A DNA stretch of 64,000 nt from Mucilaginibacter_A sp964236465 (GTDB taxonomy: Bacteria; Bacteroidota; Bacteroidia; Sphingobacteriales; Sphingobacteriaceae): contig CAXSBZ010000009.1 of the NCBI GenBank assembly GCA_964236465.1, positions 1-64,000 on the forward strand. Reading direction: 5' to 3'. Both the position numbers and the translations under genes were made by a program. This document shows, piece by piece, positions 8,405 to 17,438 of this stretch (the first letter of the stretch is position 1; each line of letters opens with the position of its first letter). A model generated the notes under the pieces. That model saw nothing but the letters and a program-made list of their open reading frames with translations, did not search any database and was not told where the DNA came from.

Positions 8405-9460
8405 TTAGCGATTTTCGTACTGATCCTGATAATATTGCTGATAATTACCTGAAGTAATATTGTTCAACCAGTCCTGATTAGCCAGATACCACAATACGGT
8501 TTTCTCTAATCCTTGTTCAAAAGTAACGCTTGGTGTCCAGCCCAGTTCGTTTTTTAGTTTGCTTGCATCGATGGCATAACGCAGATCATGACCGGCACGA
8601 TCTTTTACGTACGTGATCAGTTGTGCGGATTCTCCTTCATTACGGCCTAATTTCTCATCCATAATTTTACACAAAAGATGCACGAGGTCGATATTTTTCC
8701 ATTCGTTATGTCCGCCAATGTTATAAGTTTTGCCAGATGCTGCCTGATGAAAGATCACATCTATGGCACGGGCATGATCTTCTACCCAAAGCCAGTCGCG
8801 GATGTTTTCACCTTTTCCATAAACCGGAATCGGCTTTTTTTCCTGAATATTATGGATTGTCAGCGGGATCAGTTTCTCCGGAAAATGGTTTGAACCGTAA
8901 TTGTTAGAACAATTGGAAATTACGGTGTTCATGCCGTAAGTATCCTGATAAGCCCGAACCAAATGATCTGAGCCGGCTTTGGTGGCCGAATATGGCGAGT
9001 GCGGATCGTAAGCAGTTTCCTCGGTAAACATGCCTTCTTCGCCCAAAGTTCCGTAAACTTCATCTGTAGAAACATGGTAAAAACGGGTTTGATCATACTT
9101 CCCTTTCCAGGTTTCGCGTGCTGCATTTAATAGATTTGCCGTTCCGATCACGTTCGTCATCACAAATTCAATCGGATTGGTGATCGACCGATCCACATGC
9201 GATTCTGCTGCCAGATGGATCACTGCATCCGGTTGTTCCCGCACAAATAAATCATGGATAAAAGAAGCATCCACAATATCACCTTTTACAAAACGATAAT
9301 TGGGTTCGTTCTCCACATCCAGCAAATTTTCCAGGTTGCCGGCATAAGTCAGTTTATCCAGGTTGATGATTTCGTACTGCGGATAAGTTTTCACAAATCG
9401 CCTTACCACATGCGAACCGATAAAACCGGCACCACCGGTAATGATAATTTTTTTCTCCAT
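8405..9460 (-). CDS. rmlB: dTDP-glucose 4,6-dehydratase
   Basis: 351 residues. It converts dTDP-glucose to dTDP-4-keto-6-deoxyglucose, the entry to rhamnose and other 6-deoxy sugars. NAD+ loop GGAGFIGSH at residues 8-16; active-site STDEVYG and YSATKAGSDH supply the Thr/Asp/Glu and Tyr-Lys residues. Full family length. The rest of the rml pathway is absent nearby. A 12-mer copy (9259-9270) lies in frame and encodes DASFI, in a stretch where other dehydratases vary. Confidence 0.93.
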   Translation of the reverse strand: MEKKIIITGGAGFIGSHVVRRFVKTYPQYEIINLDKLTYAGNLENLLDVENEPNYRFVKGDIVDASFIHDLFVREQPDAVIHLAAESHVDRSITNPIEFVMTNVIGTANLLNAARETWKGKYDQTRFYHVSTDEVYGTLGEEGMFTEETAYDPHSPYSATKAGSDHLVRAYQDTYGMNTVISNCSNNYGSNHFPEKLIPLTIHNIQEKKPIPVYGKGENIRDWLWVEDHARAIDVIFHQAASGKTYNIGGHNEWKNIDLVHLLCKIMDEKLGRNEGESAQLITYVKDRAGHDLRYAIDASKLKNELGWTPSVTFEQGLEKTVLWYLANQDWLNNITSGNYQQYYQDQYENR

Positions 9461-9468
9461 TTATTTAT

Positions 9469-10494
9469 TTATAAAGGATTTTCGTTAATATATTTTTCCC
9501 AGTTCCAGGCCGTCAGCATCATTTCATCTACGCCAAGTTCCGTTTTCCAGTGCAGCGTTTCTGCCGCTTTGGTTACATCGCCCCACACCTGTTCTACGTC
9601 ACCTCCGCGGCGCGGGCCGATGTCATAATTCAGTTTCACGCCGGTTGTTTTTTCAAAAGCATGGATCACTTCCAGCACGGAACTGCCTTTGCCCGTACCG
9701 ATATTAAACATATCATAACCACCAAAATCAACACCTGATTCCATATATTTCAAAGCTGCAACATGTGCTTTTGCCAAATCTACTACGTGAATGTAATCAC
9801 GAACGTTACTGCCATCCGGCGTATGGTAGTCATCACCAAAAACAGTCAACTTCTGGCGTTTGCCGATAGCGGTTTGCGTGATAAAAGGAACCAGGTTTTG
9901 CGGAACGCCAATCGGCAATTCGCCAATTAAAGCAGAGGGATGCGCCCCTACAGGATTGAAATACCGCAGCGAAACAATTTGATATTTGCTGCCGGAAGTA
10001 ATTACATCCTGCAAAATCTCCTCCGCCACTTGCTTGGTATTACCGTACGGCGACTGTGCTTTTTTTACCGGTGCTTTTTCGGTAACCGGCAGTTCATCCG
10101 GCTGGCCATAAACGGTACAGCTGGAAGAAAACACAAAATTGAGTTTTTTTCCGGCGTAAGCTTCCAGCAAGTTTACCAATGAAAAAAAGTTGTTCTGGTA
10201 ATATTTTAAAGGTTTTTGTACCGATTCGCCTACTGCTTTTGAGGCAGCAAAATGGATGATGCCAGCAAGTTCCGGTTCTTTGCTAATCAGTTCGGCAATG
10301 TCCGGTTCATGGCAAAGATCCAACTTGTAAAAAACCGGTTTATGGTCAGTTATTTTTTCCAATTGATCCAGAATCTTTGGATTTGAATTGGAAAGGTTAT
10401 CTACAATTATCGGTTCATAACCCGCATTAATCAGCTCCACAACAGTATGCGAACCAATAAACCCCAAGCCACCGGTCACTAAAATTTTTGACAT
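9469..10494 (-). CDS. galE: UDP-glucose 4-epimerase
   Basis: 341 residues. It interconverts UDP-glucose and UDP-galactose with tightly bound NAD+. Rossmann loop GGLGFIGSHT at residues 8-17, SSSCTVYG before the active site, catalytic YGNTK, and the GalE-typical GSNVRDYIHVVDLAKAH. Full length. It lies 8 bp upstream of rmlB and 2 bp after the UDP-xylose synthase gene in one operon. Confidence 0.95.
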   Translation of the reverse strand: MSKILVTGGLGFIGSHTVVELINAGYEPIIVDNLSNSNPKILDQLEKITDHKPVFYKLDLCHEPDIAELISKEPELAGIIHFAASKAVGESVQKPLKYYQNNFFSLVNLLEAYAGKKLNFVFSSSCTVYGQPDELPVTEKAPVKKAQSPYGNTKQVAEEILQDVITSGSKYQIVSLRYFNPVGAHPSALIGELPIGVPQNLVPFITQTAIGKRQKLTVFGDDYHTPDGSNVRDYIHVVDLAKAHVAALKYMESGVDFGGYDMFNIGTGKGSSVLEVIHAFEKTTGVKLNYDIGPRRGGDVEQVWGDVTKAAETLHWKTELGVDEMMLTAWNWEKYINENPL

Positions 10495-10496
10495 GA

Positions 10497-11480
10497 TTAT
10501 TTGTTATAATAAGCAAAATCTTTGTGCTGAATTTCAATATCAGGCAAAGATTTAAAGTATTCGTAAGTAATTTTTAAACCTTCGGCGCGTGAAACTTTTG
10601 GCTCCCAGCCCAAAATAGCGCGTGCTTTGGTGATATCCGGCCGGCGTTGTTTCGGATCATCCGTAGGCAGCGGTTTGCTCACCAATTCCTGATCGGTTCC
10701 GGTTAACTTGATGATTTCTTCTCCAAACTGTCTGATGGTGATTTCATCCGGGTTTCCGATATTCATCGGCTGCGTATAATCGCTTAGCAACAACCGGTGG
10801 ATGCCTTCGATCAAATCATCTACATAACAAAAAGAACGTGTTTGAGAGCCATCACCAAAAACGGTTAGCTCCTCGCCCCGCAAAGCCTGACCTATAAATG
10901 CCGGTAAAACACGGCCGTCATTCAATCGCATCCGTGGGCCGTAGGTATTAAAAATCCGGATAATGCGGGTTTCAACCTGATGAAAAGTATGATAAGCCAT
11001 CGTTATCGCTTCCTGAAAACGCTTGGCTTCATCATAAACACCGCGCGGCCCAACCGGATTTACATTTCCCCAGTATTCTTCAGGTTGAGGGTTTACGCTC
11101 GGATCACCATAAACCTCTGATGTTGAAGCCACTAAAATCCTTGCTTTTTTATCTTTTGCCAAACCCAGCAGATTGTGCGTTCCCAAAGAACCAACTTTCA
11201 GCGTTTGGATCGGGATTTTTAAATAATCAATAGGGCTGGCAGGCGATGCAAAGTGCAAAATGTAATCCAGCTTGCCGGAAACATGCACATATTTGGAAAC
11301 ATCGTGGTTGTAAAACTCAAAGTTTTCTAAAGGAAAAAGATGCTCAATGTTGCGCAAATCACCGGTGATTAGGTTGTCCATCGCTACCACATGAAAGTCT
11401 TCTTTGATATATCTGTCGCACAAATGCGAACCTAAAAATCCGGCCGCGCCGGTAATTAAAATACGTTTTCTGTTTTCCAT
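10497..11480 (-). CDS. UDP-glucuronate decarboxylase (UDP-xylose synthase)
   Basis: 327 residues. It oxidises and decarboxylates UDP-glucuronate to UDP-xylose using bound NAD+. Motifs: TGAAGFLGSHLCDRY at the N-terminus, STSEVYG, and catalytic YDEAKRFQE; the GNPDEITIRQFGE block is characteristic of the UXS group. The ATG shares its A with the TAA stop of ugd (TAATG), so the two are translationally linked. The substrate is the product of Ugd, which makes the assignment firm. Confidence 0.92.
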   Translation of the reverse strand: MENRKRILITGAAGFLGSHLCDRYIKEDFHVVAMDNLITGDLRNIEHLFPLENFEFYNHDVSKYVHVSGKLDYILHFASPASPIDYLKIPIQTLKVGSLGTHNLLGLAKDKKARILVASTSEVYGDPSVNPQPEEYWGNVNPVGPRGVYDEAKRFQEAITMAYHTFHQVETRIIRIFNTYGPRMRLNDGRVLPAFIGQALRGEELTVFGDGSQTRSFCYVDDLIEGIHRLLLSDYTQPMNIGNPDEITIRQFGEEIIKLTGTDQELVSKPLPTDDPKQRRPDITKARAILGWEPKVSRAEGLKITYEYFKSLPDIEIQHKDFAYYNK

Positions 11481-12793
11481 TATTGTTCGATGGTTTTTCT
11501 TCCTATGCTGCTGTAATAAAATCCGGTTTTTTGCATTTTTTCCAGATCATACAAATTCCTGCCATCAAAAATAACATTATTCTTGAGCTTCTCTTTGACG
11601 TAGCTGAAATCGGGCGTCCTGAAAACAGACCATTCCGTAACGATCAGCAAAGCATCTGCACCATCCAAAGCTGCATAACGATCCGGCGCATAAGCAATTT
11701 TATCACCTAAAAGTTTCTGCACGTTTGGCATTCCTTCCGGGTCATAAGCTACAACCGAAGCACCATGTTTAATCAATTCATCAATGATATATAAAGCCGG
11801 TGCTTCGCGGATGTCATCCGTTTCCGGTTTAAAAGCTAATCCCCAAAGGGCAAACTTTTTACCTTCGATTCCTTCTTTAAAATACTCCAATACTTTTTTT
11901 ACCAGCTTTTTTTTCTGTACTTCATTCACTTCCATCACAGAATCCAGGATTTTGAAATCGTAGCCATATTCTTTGGCGGATTTAAACATGGCCTGAACAT
12001 CTTTCGGAAAGCAACTTCCGCCATAACCTACGCCCGGAAACAAAAACCTTTTGCCGATACGCGCATCAGCACCAATCCCGGCACGCACCATATCTACGTT
12101 GGCACCAACGAGTTCGCACATGTTGGCTACTTCATTCATAAAAGTAATTTTTGTTGCGAGAAAAGAGTTGGCCGCATATTTTGTCAGCTCGGAAGAACGC
12201 TCGTCCATAAACAAAATCGGGTTTCCCTGGCGCACATACGGGCCGTACAATTCGCCCAAAATTTCTCTGGCGCGTTCGTCCATTGTGCCGATCACTACCC
12301 GATCCGGCTTCATAAAATCCTCTACAGCAACACCTTCACGCAAAAACTCGGGATTGGAAACCACGGCAAATTCGATAGCTGTATTTTCTTTAAAAACCGC
12401 AGTAACTTTATCAGCCGTGCCCACCGGAACAGTAGATTTTGTTACGATTACTTTATACTCGGTTATCAGTTTGGCAATATCTTTTGCGGCACCTAAAACA
12501 TAGCTTAAATCTGCAGAACCATCACCTCCCGGAGGCGTTGGCAAAGCCAGGAAAATAACCTGGGCTTCTTTGATCGCTTCTGCCAGATCTTTTGTAAAAT
12601 GCAGGCGTTCCTGCTTGATATTCCGGTGAAAAAGCTGCTCCAAACCAGGCTCATAAATCGGCAGGATACCGTTTTGCATGGCTTTTACTTTTTCTTCATT
12701 AATGTCCACACAGATCACCTCATTTCCGGTTTCTGCAAGGCATGTTCCGGTTACCAATCCAACGTAACCTGTTCCTACTACAGCAATTTTCAT
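11480..12793 (-). CDS. ugd: UDP-glucose 6-dehydrogenase
   Basis: 437 residues. It oxidises UDP-glucose twice with NAD+ to UDP-glucuronate. N-terminal NAD loop VGTGYVGLVTG, catalytic cysteine in GGSCFPKD near residue 257, and a complete C-terminal UDP-binding domain. First gene of a five-gene minus-strand operon (ugd, UDP-xylose synthase, galE, rmlB, phosphatase), divergent from waaA with only about 64 bp between the starts. Confidence 0.96.
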   Translation of the reverse strand: MKIAVVGTGYVGLVTGTCLAETGNEVICVDINEEKVKAMQNGILPIYEPGLEQLFHRNIKQERLHFTKDLAEAIKEAQVIFLALPTPPGGDGSADLSYVLGAAKDIAKLITEYKVIVTKSTVPVGTADKVTAVFKENTAIEFAVVSNPEFLREGVAVEDFMKPDRVVIGTMDERAREILGELYGPYVRQGNPILFMDERSSELTKYAANSFLATKITFMNEVANMCELVGANVDMVRAGIGADARIGKRFLFPGVGYGGSCFPKDVQAMFKSAKEYGYDFKILDSVMEVNEVQKKKLVKKVLEYFKEGIEGKKFALWGLAFKPETDDIREAPALYIIDELIKHGASVVAYDPEGMPNVQKLLGDKIAYAPDRYAALDGADALLIVTEWSVFRTPDFSYVKEKLKNNVIFDGRNLYDLEKMQKTGFYYSSIGRKTIEQ

Positions 12794-12857
12794 TTTTGAA
12801 ATTTATGTTAAAAAATTAAGTTTTACCTTCGACGAATATATAAATTTTTGTTACTAC

Positions 12858-14096
12858 ATGCTTTTTTTATACCGCATAAGCGTACGATTATATCAAATTG
12901 CAATTTGGCTGGCTTCGTTTTTCAATCCAAAAGCAAAGCTTTGGACAGACGGGCGACGCACACAAAAGCTTGTTACGGCAGATGCCACTATATGGTTCCA
13001 TTTTGCTTCATTAGGTGAATTTGAGCAAGGCCGGCCCGTACTCGAAAAACTGAAAGCAGAAAATCCTGTGCTAAAAACAGTAGTTACTTTTTTCTCTCCT
13101 TCGGGATACGAGGTTCGGAAAAATACGCTATTGGCAGATTACGTTTATTATTTGCCATTGGATACACGCCGGAATGCCCAGCAATTCATCAAAACCATCA
13201 ACCCGAAAATTGCCGTTTTTACCAAATACGAATACTGGTATTTTTATATGGATGAGTTGTACCAACGGCAAATTCCGCTGTATGTCATCTCCGCAATTTT
13301 TCGTCCGCAGCAAATATTTTTCAGAAGTTATGGCGGTTTTTATCGGCGGATACTTCTTTTAGTGCAGCATTTTTTTGTTCAGGATGAAACCTCTAAAAAT
13401 TTACTTTCCGGTATTGGAATCAGTAACGTTTCGATTAGTGGCGATACCCGTTTTGACCGCGTTTGGGAAAATGCACAACACATCGAACCGCTGGTTAAAA
13501 TTGCAGCTTTCAAAAATAATCAAAAAGTTTTTATCGCCGGAAGCACCTGGCCGCCGGATGAAAACCTGATCGTAAACCTCGTTTCTATTTATCCGGATTG
13601 GAAATTTATTATTGCACCGCACGAAATCAGCAAAGACAAAATTGATAACCTATTGCGGAAAATCTCCGCAGAAAAAACAATCCGTTATACTGAAATTACT
13701 TTGGATGAATCCGTTTTAAAGCAGAAACAGGTTTTGGTGATCGATAACATTGGTTTGCTTTCCAAATTGTATCAGTATGGAAATATAGCTTACATCGGTG
13801 GCGGTTTCGGAACAGGAATTCACAATACTTTAGAAGCTGCCGCGTTTGGTTTGCCGGTGATTTTCGGACCAATTTATCACAAATTTAAAGAAGCGCAGGA
13901 TTTGATTAAACTGAATGCCGGATTTTCTATTGTAAACGAAGCATCACTGGAAGCAATTGTTGCACAGTTAATTACAGATGAAAAGTTTTATGCTGAAGCT
14001 TCCTTCCAAGCCAAAAACTACACAAGGCAAAATACGGGTGCAACGGATAAAATCTGTAAATACATTCAGGCGCATGATTTCAACACCAAAAATTGA
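12858..14096 (+). CDS. waaA: 3-deoxy-D-manno-octulosonic acid (Kdo) transferase
   Basis: 412 residues, GT-B fold family 30. It attaches Kdo to lipid A precursor at the inner leaflet of the inner membrane. An N-terminal hydrophobic helix anchors it; the catalytic glutamate lies in the family block FHFASLGEFEQG. The donor-binding C-terminal half has GGGFGTGIHNTLEAAAFG. Divergent from ugd, so envelope sugar and lipid A functions share a promoter region. Confidence 0.92.
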   Translation: MLFLYRISVRLYQIAIWLASFFNPKAKLWTDGRRTQKLVTADATIWFHFASLGEFEQGRPVLEKLKAENPVLKTVVTFFSPSGYEVRKNTLLADYVYYLPLDTRRNAQQFIKTINPKIAVFTKYEYWYFYMDELYQRQIPLYVISAIFRPQQIFFRSYGGFYRRILLLVQHFFVQDETSKNLLSGIGISNVSISGDTRFDRVWENAQHIEPLVKIAAFKNNQKVFIAGSTWPPDENLIVNLVSIYPDWKFIIAPHEISKDKIDNLLRKISAEKTIRYTEITLDESVLKQKQVLVIDNIGLLSKLYQYGNIAYIGGGFGTGIHNTLEAAAFGLPVIFGPIYHKFKEAQDLIKLNAGFSIVNEASLEAIVAQLITDEKFYAEASFQAKNYTRQNTGATDKICKYIQAHDFNTKN

Positions 14097-14160
14097 CCGC
14101 ATTTAAAATCAGTTATCAATATTTCGAAGAAGTTGTTTAAACTTATTATTGGAAGACTAA

Positions 14161-14172
14161 ATGCTTCTTTTA
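14161..14172 (+). repeat. Single 12-mer copy
   Basis: ATGCTTCTTTTA then CCTTATCAAAAT, 64 bp after the waaA stop and 13 bp before the palindromic element at 14186. A second copy in the same orientation lies at 14403-14414, after the convergent S41 gene. Confidence 0.8.
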
Positions 14173-14185
14173 CCTTATCAAAATC

Positions 14186-14296
14186 AACGGGTTTAAACCC
14201 GTTGCTACAAAATGTACCGAGGCTACGCCTCTCCTGTTGCAGTTTTCATAGAGCCGTAGGCTCGGCCGGTTTTGTAAGAATGGGTTTCAACCCGTT
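14186..14296. repeat. ~110 bp palindromic interspersed element
   Basis: The two halves (14188-14232 and 14251-14294) are inverted copies of each other. Smaller hairpins lie within: AACGGGTTTAAACCCGTT, GAGGCTACGCCTC, GAGCCGTAGGCTC and GGGTTTCAACCC. There is no coding potential. It looks like a REP/BIME-class element lodged between convergent genes. Confidence 0.75.
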
Positions 14297-14350
14297 CATT
14301 TGCCTTTAAAAATAAACCTAATTAAAAAAAGTTTAAACAACCTCTTAAAC

Positions 14351-14398
14351 AAAAAAATCCTGCAAACAATCTAACATAGATCATTTGCAGGAAAAAAA
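14351..14398. terminator. Intrinsic terminator between waaA and the S41 protease
   Basis: TCCTGCAAA (14358-14366) pairs with TTTGCAGGA (14384-14392), with A/T runs on both outer sides. It follows the S41 gene on the minus strand and could serve waaA from the other side. Confidence 0.75.
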
Positions 14399-14402
14399 TA
14401 CG

Positions 14403-14414
14403 ATGCTTCTTTTA
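14403..14414 (+). repeat. Single 12-mer copy
   Basis: ATGCTTCTTTTA then TCGGTATAAAATT, 18 bp beyond the S41 gene stop and directly before the terminator. Confidence 0.8.
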
Positions 14415-14431
14415 TCGGTATAAAATTGGGG

Positions 14432-15976
14432 TTACTTTATTTTATCCAAGATCATTTGGTTAACTTCTTTTCTGGAGAAATCTTTTGAAACCCGATTAAT
14501 CTGATCTTCAGATAATTGCGGACCACTTTTGGTAGCATTCAAAGTTTTTACCTGTGGCGCAGCAACTGAATAAGTTCCTTTTACCGTGTAGTTGATTGCT
14601 TTAGCCAGCAATGCTTCGTTTACATCACCAAAATCATGCGTTACATCATCTGATGCTTGCACGCCTGGATAAGTGGCCGAACCTGGCGTCATCCCAGCAT
14701 AATAACCACCCTGGCCGGCAGAGTTTTTGGTTTCAAATTCCGGTGTATAATATTGATAGGGTCCAATATTTATCCCAAAAAAACCAACCGGCTTGCCATA
14801 ACTGGTTGTGCCAATGAGCTGCACATTCATTTCTGGGATTAAGTTATTGATAGTTAGTTCACTGGCAGAAGCAGTAGAACCAGTTACGATGAAAAATACC
14901 CGGCTGATATTTAACGTACCTGCTTTTGCAAAACCGGTCTGATTATTAGCAATTTTAAATTCGCCCGGATTTTTTGATACATCTATCCCGAATTTTTTAG
15001 CCAAAAGCGGATATTTATCATTCTGCAATTTATCATTAAAATAGGCAGTGTACATCAGCGTATTGGTTTTTGCTGTAGGTACAATCAGGTTTGATAAATA
15101 CTCTGCTGTAGCTACTGAACCGCCGCCGTTGTAACGTAAATCAACCACCAAATCTGTAATGCCGGCAGAAGTAAAAGTGGCAAACGCGGCATCCAGATAA
15201 GCTTTCGCATTGGTTGGAACCGTAAAACTATTGAAAACCAGATAACCCAATTTTTTACCGCTGCCGAGATCAATTACTTTGCTTTTCAAAACCGGGTTTA
15301 CGGTATAACTGGCTTTGTTTAAGGTAACATCAAAAGTGGTATTGTCTGGCTTTTTCAAAGTCATGCTGATGGTTGACGAGTTGTAAGCGTTGATAACAAA
15401 GCTATAATTTACACCTGTGGTTGTGCTGGTATTATCATAGCTGAGAGATGTACTGCCATTAATTTTAACGATTTGATATCCTCGAACCAAACCTGCTTGA
15501 TCTGCCGGAGAACCCGGATAAACATATTTTACACGTAAATCCGAAGTAGCTATCCAAAAAGGCCCAAAACCAAAATCGCCTTTTGTGCCACCCAAAGCAG
15601 TGGCAACGCCACCCTGATCAATAAAAGAATACTTGGCTTCACCTGGATAAGCTGCTTCATACTCATAAGGTTTGCCGGTTGCCGTGTTAATTTTGTATTG
15701 CGAAAGTGCATCCACTTCTTTTTGCAGGGCTTCAATATCTGTAGTACCTGTAAAAGCCCGCGGCTTAAAAGTTCCGTAAGCCGGCAAAGCATCATACCAC
15801 AAATTATCTTCCTGCGTAAACAGGAAAACAGAATCTTTGATATGGTCCAAAACTGTACCCGTCGTTGGGATGGCATTTGGATTGGTAGCAGCAGGCAAAG
15901 GCTGATTTTTTTTACAGGCGGCAAAAAAACTGGCCGTTACCATTAAAATAGATAAGTAAAAAATGTATTTCTTCAT
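14432..15976 (-). CDS. S41-family (C-terminal processing) peptidase, lipoprotein
   Basis: 514 residues. A lipoprotein signal (MKKYIFYLSILMV... with lipobox SFFAAC) should tether it to the envelope. An N-terminal helical part precedes a PDZ domain around VYPGSPADQAGL and a tail-specific protease domain with DLRYNGGGS, catalytic Ser in GSTASASE (about residue 370) and Lys in SYGKP. It would cleave misfolded or tagged envelope proteins. Single gene with its own terminator. Confidence 0.88.
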   Translation of the reverse strand: MKKYIFYLSILMVTASFFAACKKNQPLPAATNPNAIPTTGTVLDHIKDSVFLFTQEDNLWYDALPAYGTFKPRAFTGTTDIEALQKEVDALSQYKINTATGKPYEYEAAYPGEAKYSFIDQGGVATALGGTKGDFGFGPFWIATSDLRVKYVYPGSPADQAGLVRGYQIVKINGSTSLSYDNTSTTTGVNYSFVINAYNSSTISMTLKKPDNTTFDVTLNKASYTVNPVLKSKVIDLGSGKKLGYLVFNSFTVPTNAKAYLDAAFATFTSAGITDLVVDLRYNGGGSVATAEYLSNLIVPTAKTNTLMYTAYFNDKLQNDKYPLLAKKFGIDVSKNPGEFKIANNQTGFAKAGTLNISRVFFIVTGSTASASELTINNLIPEMNVQLIGTTSYGKPVGFFGINIGPYQYYTPEFETKNSAGQGGYYAGMTPGSATYPGVQASDDVTHDFGDVNEALLAKAINYTVKGTYSVAAPQVKTLNATKSGPQLSEDQINRVSKDFSRKEVNQMILDKIK

Positions 15977-16047
15977 ATTTTATTTTTTTTAACAAGATAC
16001 AAATAATCAAGTATTTGTAAAACTAAAAATGTTAAAATATATTATAG

Positions 16048-16665
16048 TTACCCAATAAAATCATCTGTAGTAGCGTAATCCACTCCTGCTGCCTGCGCGC
16101 AAAGTTCATCGTTTGTGCTGTTGCCGATCATAATGATGTCTCGGCGTTGCAAATTATGGTCTGCCAAAATTTGGTGCAAAGCGTCCGGCTCAGGTTTTGG
16201 TTTGATTTCTGCTGCAAAATAACAGATCAAATATTTTTCCAAACCGTTCCATTCGGTCTGTTTAATTTTGTTGAGTTGAATTTTAGGATCACCATTTGTC
16301 AGGATAAAAAGTTGTTTCCGATCGATCACAATTTGCTGCAACAATTCCAATAGCTGTTTGTACAACAACAATTTAAGCGGCAGGCGTGCGGTTTTCAGCA
16401 AACGGTCAAAGTTTTCCCGGTACTTTTCATCCAAGTTGAATGCTGTTTTTACCGATGTAAAAACAGCATTCTCACCTAAATTTTCGTAAGTTTCTTTCAT
16501 TGATGCAAGTATAATTTTACTATCCAACTGTTCGGTGTGTTCCAAAAAAGCGGCAAACAAATAATACACTTGCAGGTAATAATCCTGCTTGGGGAAAAGC
16601 ACATCGTCCAGCTCAAAAACAAAAGCTTTTTTCTGCGGATCCAAATTGGCATAACGAAAAGTCAT
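16048..16665 (-). CDS. HAD-superfamily protein with altered catalytic motifs
   Basis: 205 residues with the HAD layout: motif I FVFELDDVL, motif II LFILTNGD, a lysine in KPKPEPDAL, and motif IV MIGNSTNDE. The nucleophilic aspartate of motif I (usual FDLDD) is Glu18 here, and motif IV reads GNS instead of GDS. It may not be a working phosphatase; it could bind a phosphorylated ligand or act on a related substrate. ATGA overlap with the upstream gene puts it third in the lolD operon. Confidence 0.7.
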   Translation of the reverse strand: MTFRYANLDPQKKAFVFELDDVLFPKQDYYLQVYYLFAAFLEHTEQLDSKIILASMKETYENLGENAVFTSVKTAFNLDEKYRENFDRLLKTARLPLKLLLYKQLLELLQQIVIDRKQLFILTNGDPKIQLNKIKQTEWNGLEKYLICYFAAEIKPKPEPDALHQILADHNLQRRDIIMIGNSTNDELCAQAAGVDYATTDDFIG

Positions 16666-17438
16666 TGTACAAAAAACGGTTTCAGGTTGAACAATTGTTC
16701 CTGCTGAAATTGGATTTCAAACAAACCATTTAGTTGCAATTGGAATCCAAGTTCAGCAATTGTTTCTTCGGATATGGATTCCAAGTTCCAAACTGATTCC
16801 AATTTTCCGTCCATAAAAGAAGCATATACTTTTTGGTTTGAAGGATAAAATCTCCGCAGCAAAAGCAATTCATCCGCAGCAAATAATTTGGCTGCTTTGA
16901 TAAAAGGAATTACTGATTTTCCATCCAAGTTGTAGTTTTTAAGCTGATCGTTGATGATCCAAATCAAATCCAAGTTTAGCAAACTTGCAACCGCCACACT
17001 TTCCGTTGGATAACCCAATTGCAAACAAGCTTTAGAAAATTCTGCAAAGGAAGAAGTGATTTGGAACGATACTGCTTTTATGCCACTAAAATTGAGCTTT
17101 GCAAAAAGTTCTTTTGGATTGAACAATAATTTCCGGGTGATCAGATCAGGTAAAAAAAGATTGATATTAAATTCGGAAAACAAATTCGTCGCTTCGGCCA
17201 GCAATTCCTGTTCTGCAAAAGACATGGCAAAAACAGCATCAATTTGCTGGTTTAAACAAATATTTAATAATTGATGAATGTAATCCGTTTCGGAAACTTT
17301 CGGCAAAATCAATTGCTGCGATGCCGAAATTGGTGCGATAAAAGAAGCATCGCCATAAACAAACGCAAAACCCGGAAACCATTTTTCCAGAAAATAAACG
17401 CCCGGATGATTGCCGCAAGTAATCAACGCTTTCGTCAT
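16662..17438 (-). CDS. Unknown protein, possibly a reduced ATP-grasp-like protein
   Basis: 258 residues. The N-terminus (ALITCGNHPGVYFLEKWFPG) has the look of a pre-ATP-grasp Rossmann-like segment, as in carbamoyl-phosphate-synthase-like proteins that pair with HAD genes. I cannot find a clear ATP-grasp metal/ATP signature, so it may be degenerate. Overlaps both neighbours by 4 bp (lolD upstream, HAD downstream). Two 12-mer copies lie in its reading frame (16814-16825, 17339-17350), encoding YASFM and DASFI. Confidence 0.5.
   Translation of the reverse strand: MTKALITCGNHPGVYFLEKWFPGFAFVYGDASFIAPISASQQLILPKVSETDYIHQLLNICLNQQIDAVFAMSFAEQELLAEATNLFSEFNINLFLPDLITRKLLFNPKELFAKLNFSGIKAVSFQITSSFAEFSKACLQLGYPTESVAVASLLNLDLIWIINDQLKNYNLDGKSVIPFIKAAKLFAADELLLLRRFYPSNQKVYASFMDGKLESVWNLESISEETIAELGFQLQLNGLFEIQFQQEQLFNLKPFFVQ

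Noticed and set aside
16806..17438. Frameshifted or broken gene in the ATP-grasp-like region
   Set aside because: The frame is intact and overlaps both neighbours neatly. Low similarity to complete ATP-grasp proteins is better read as divergence.
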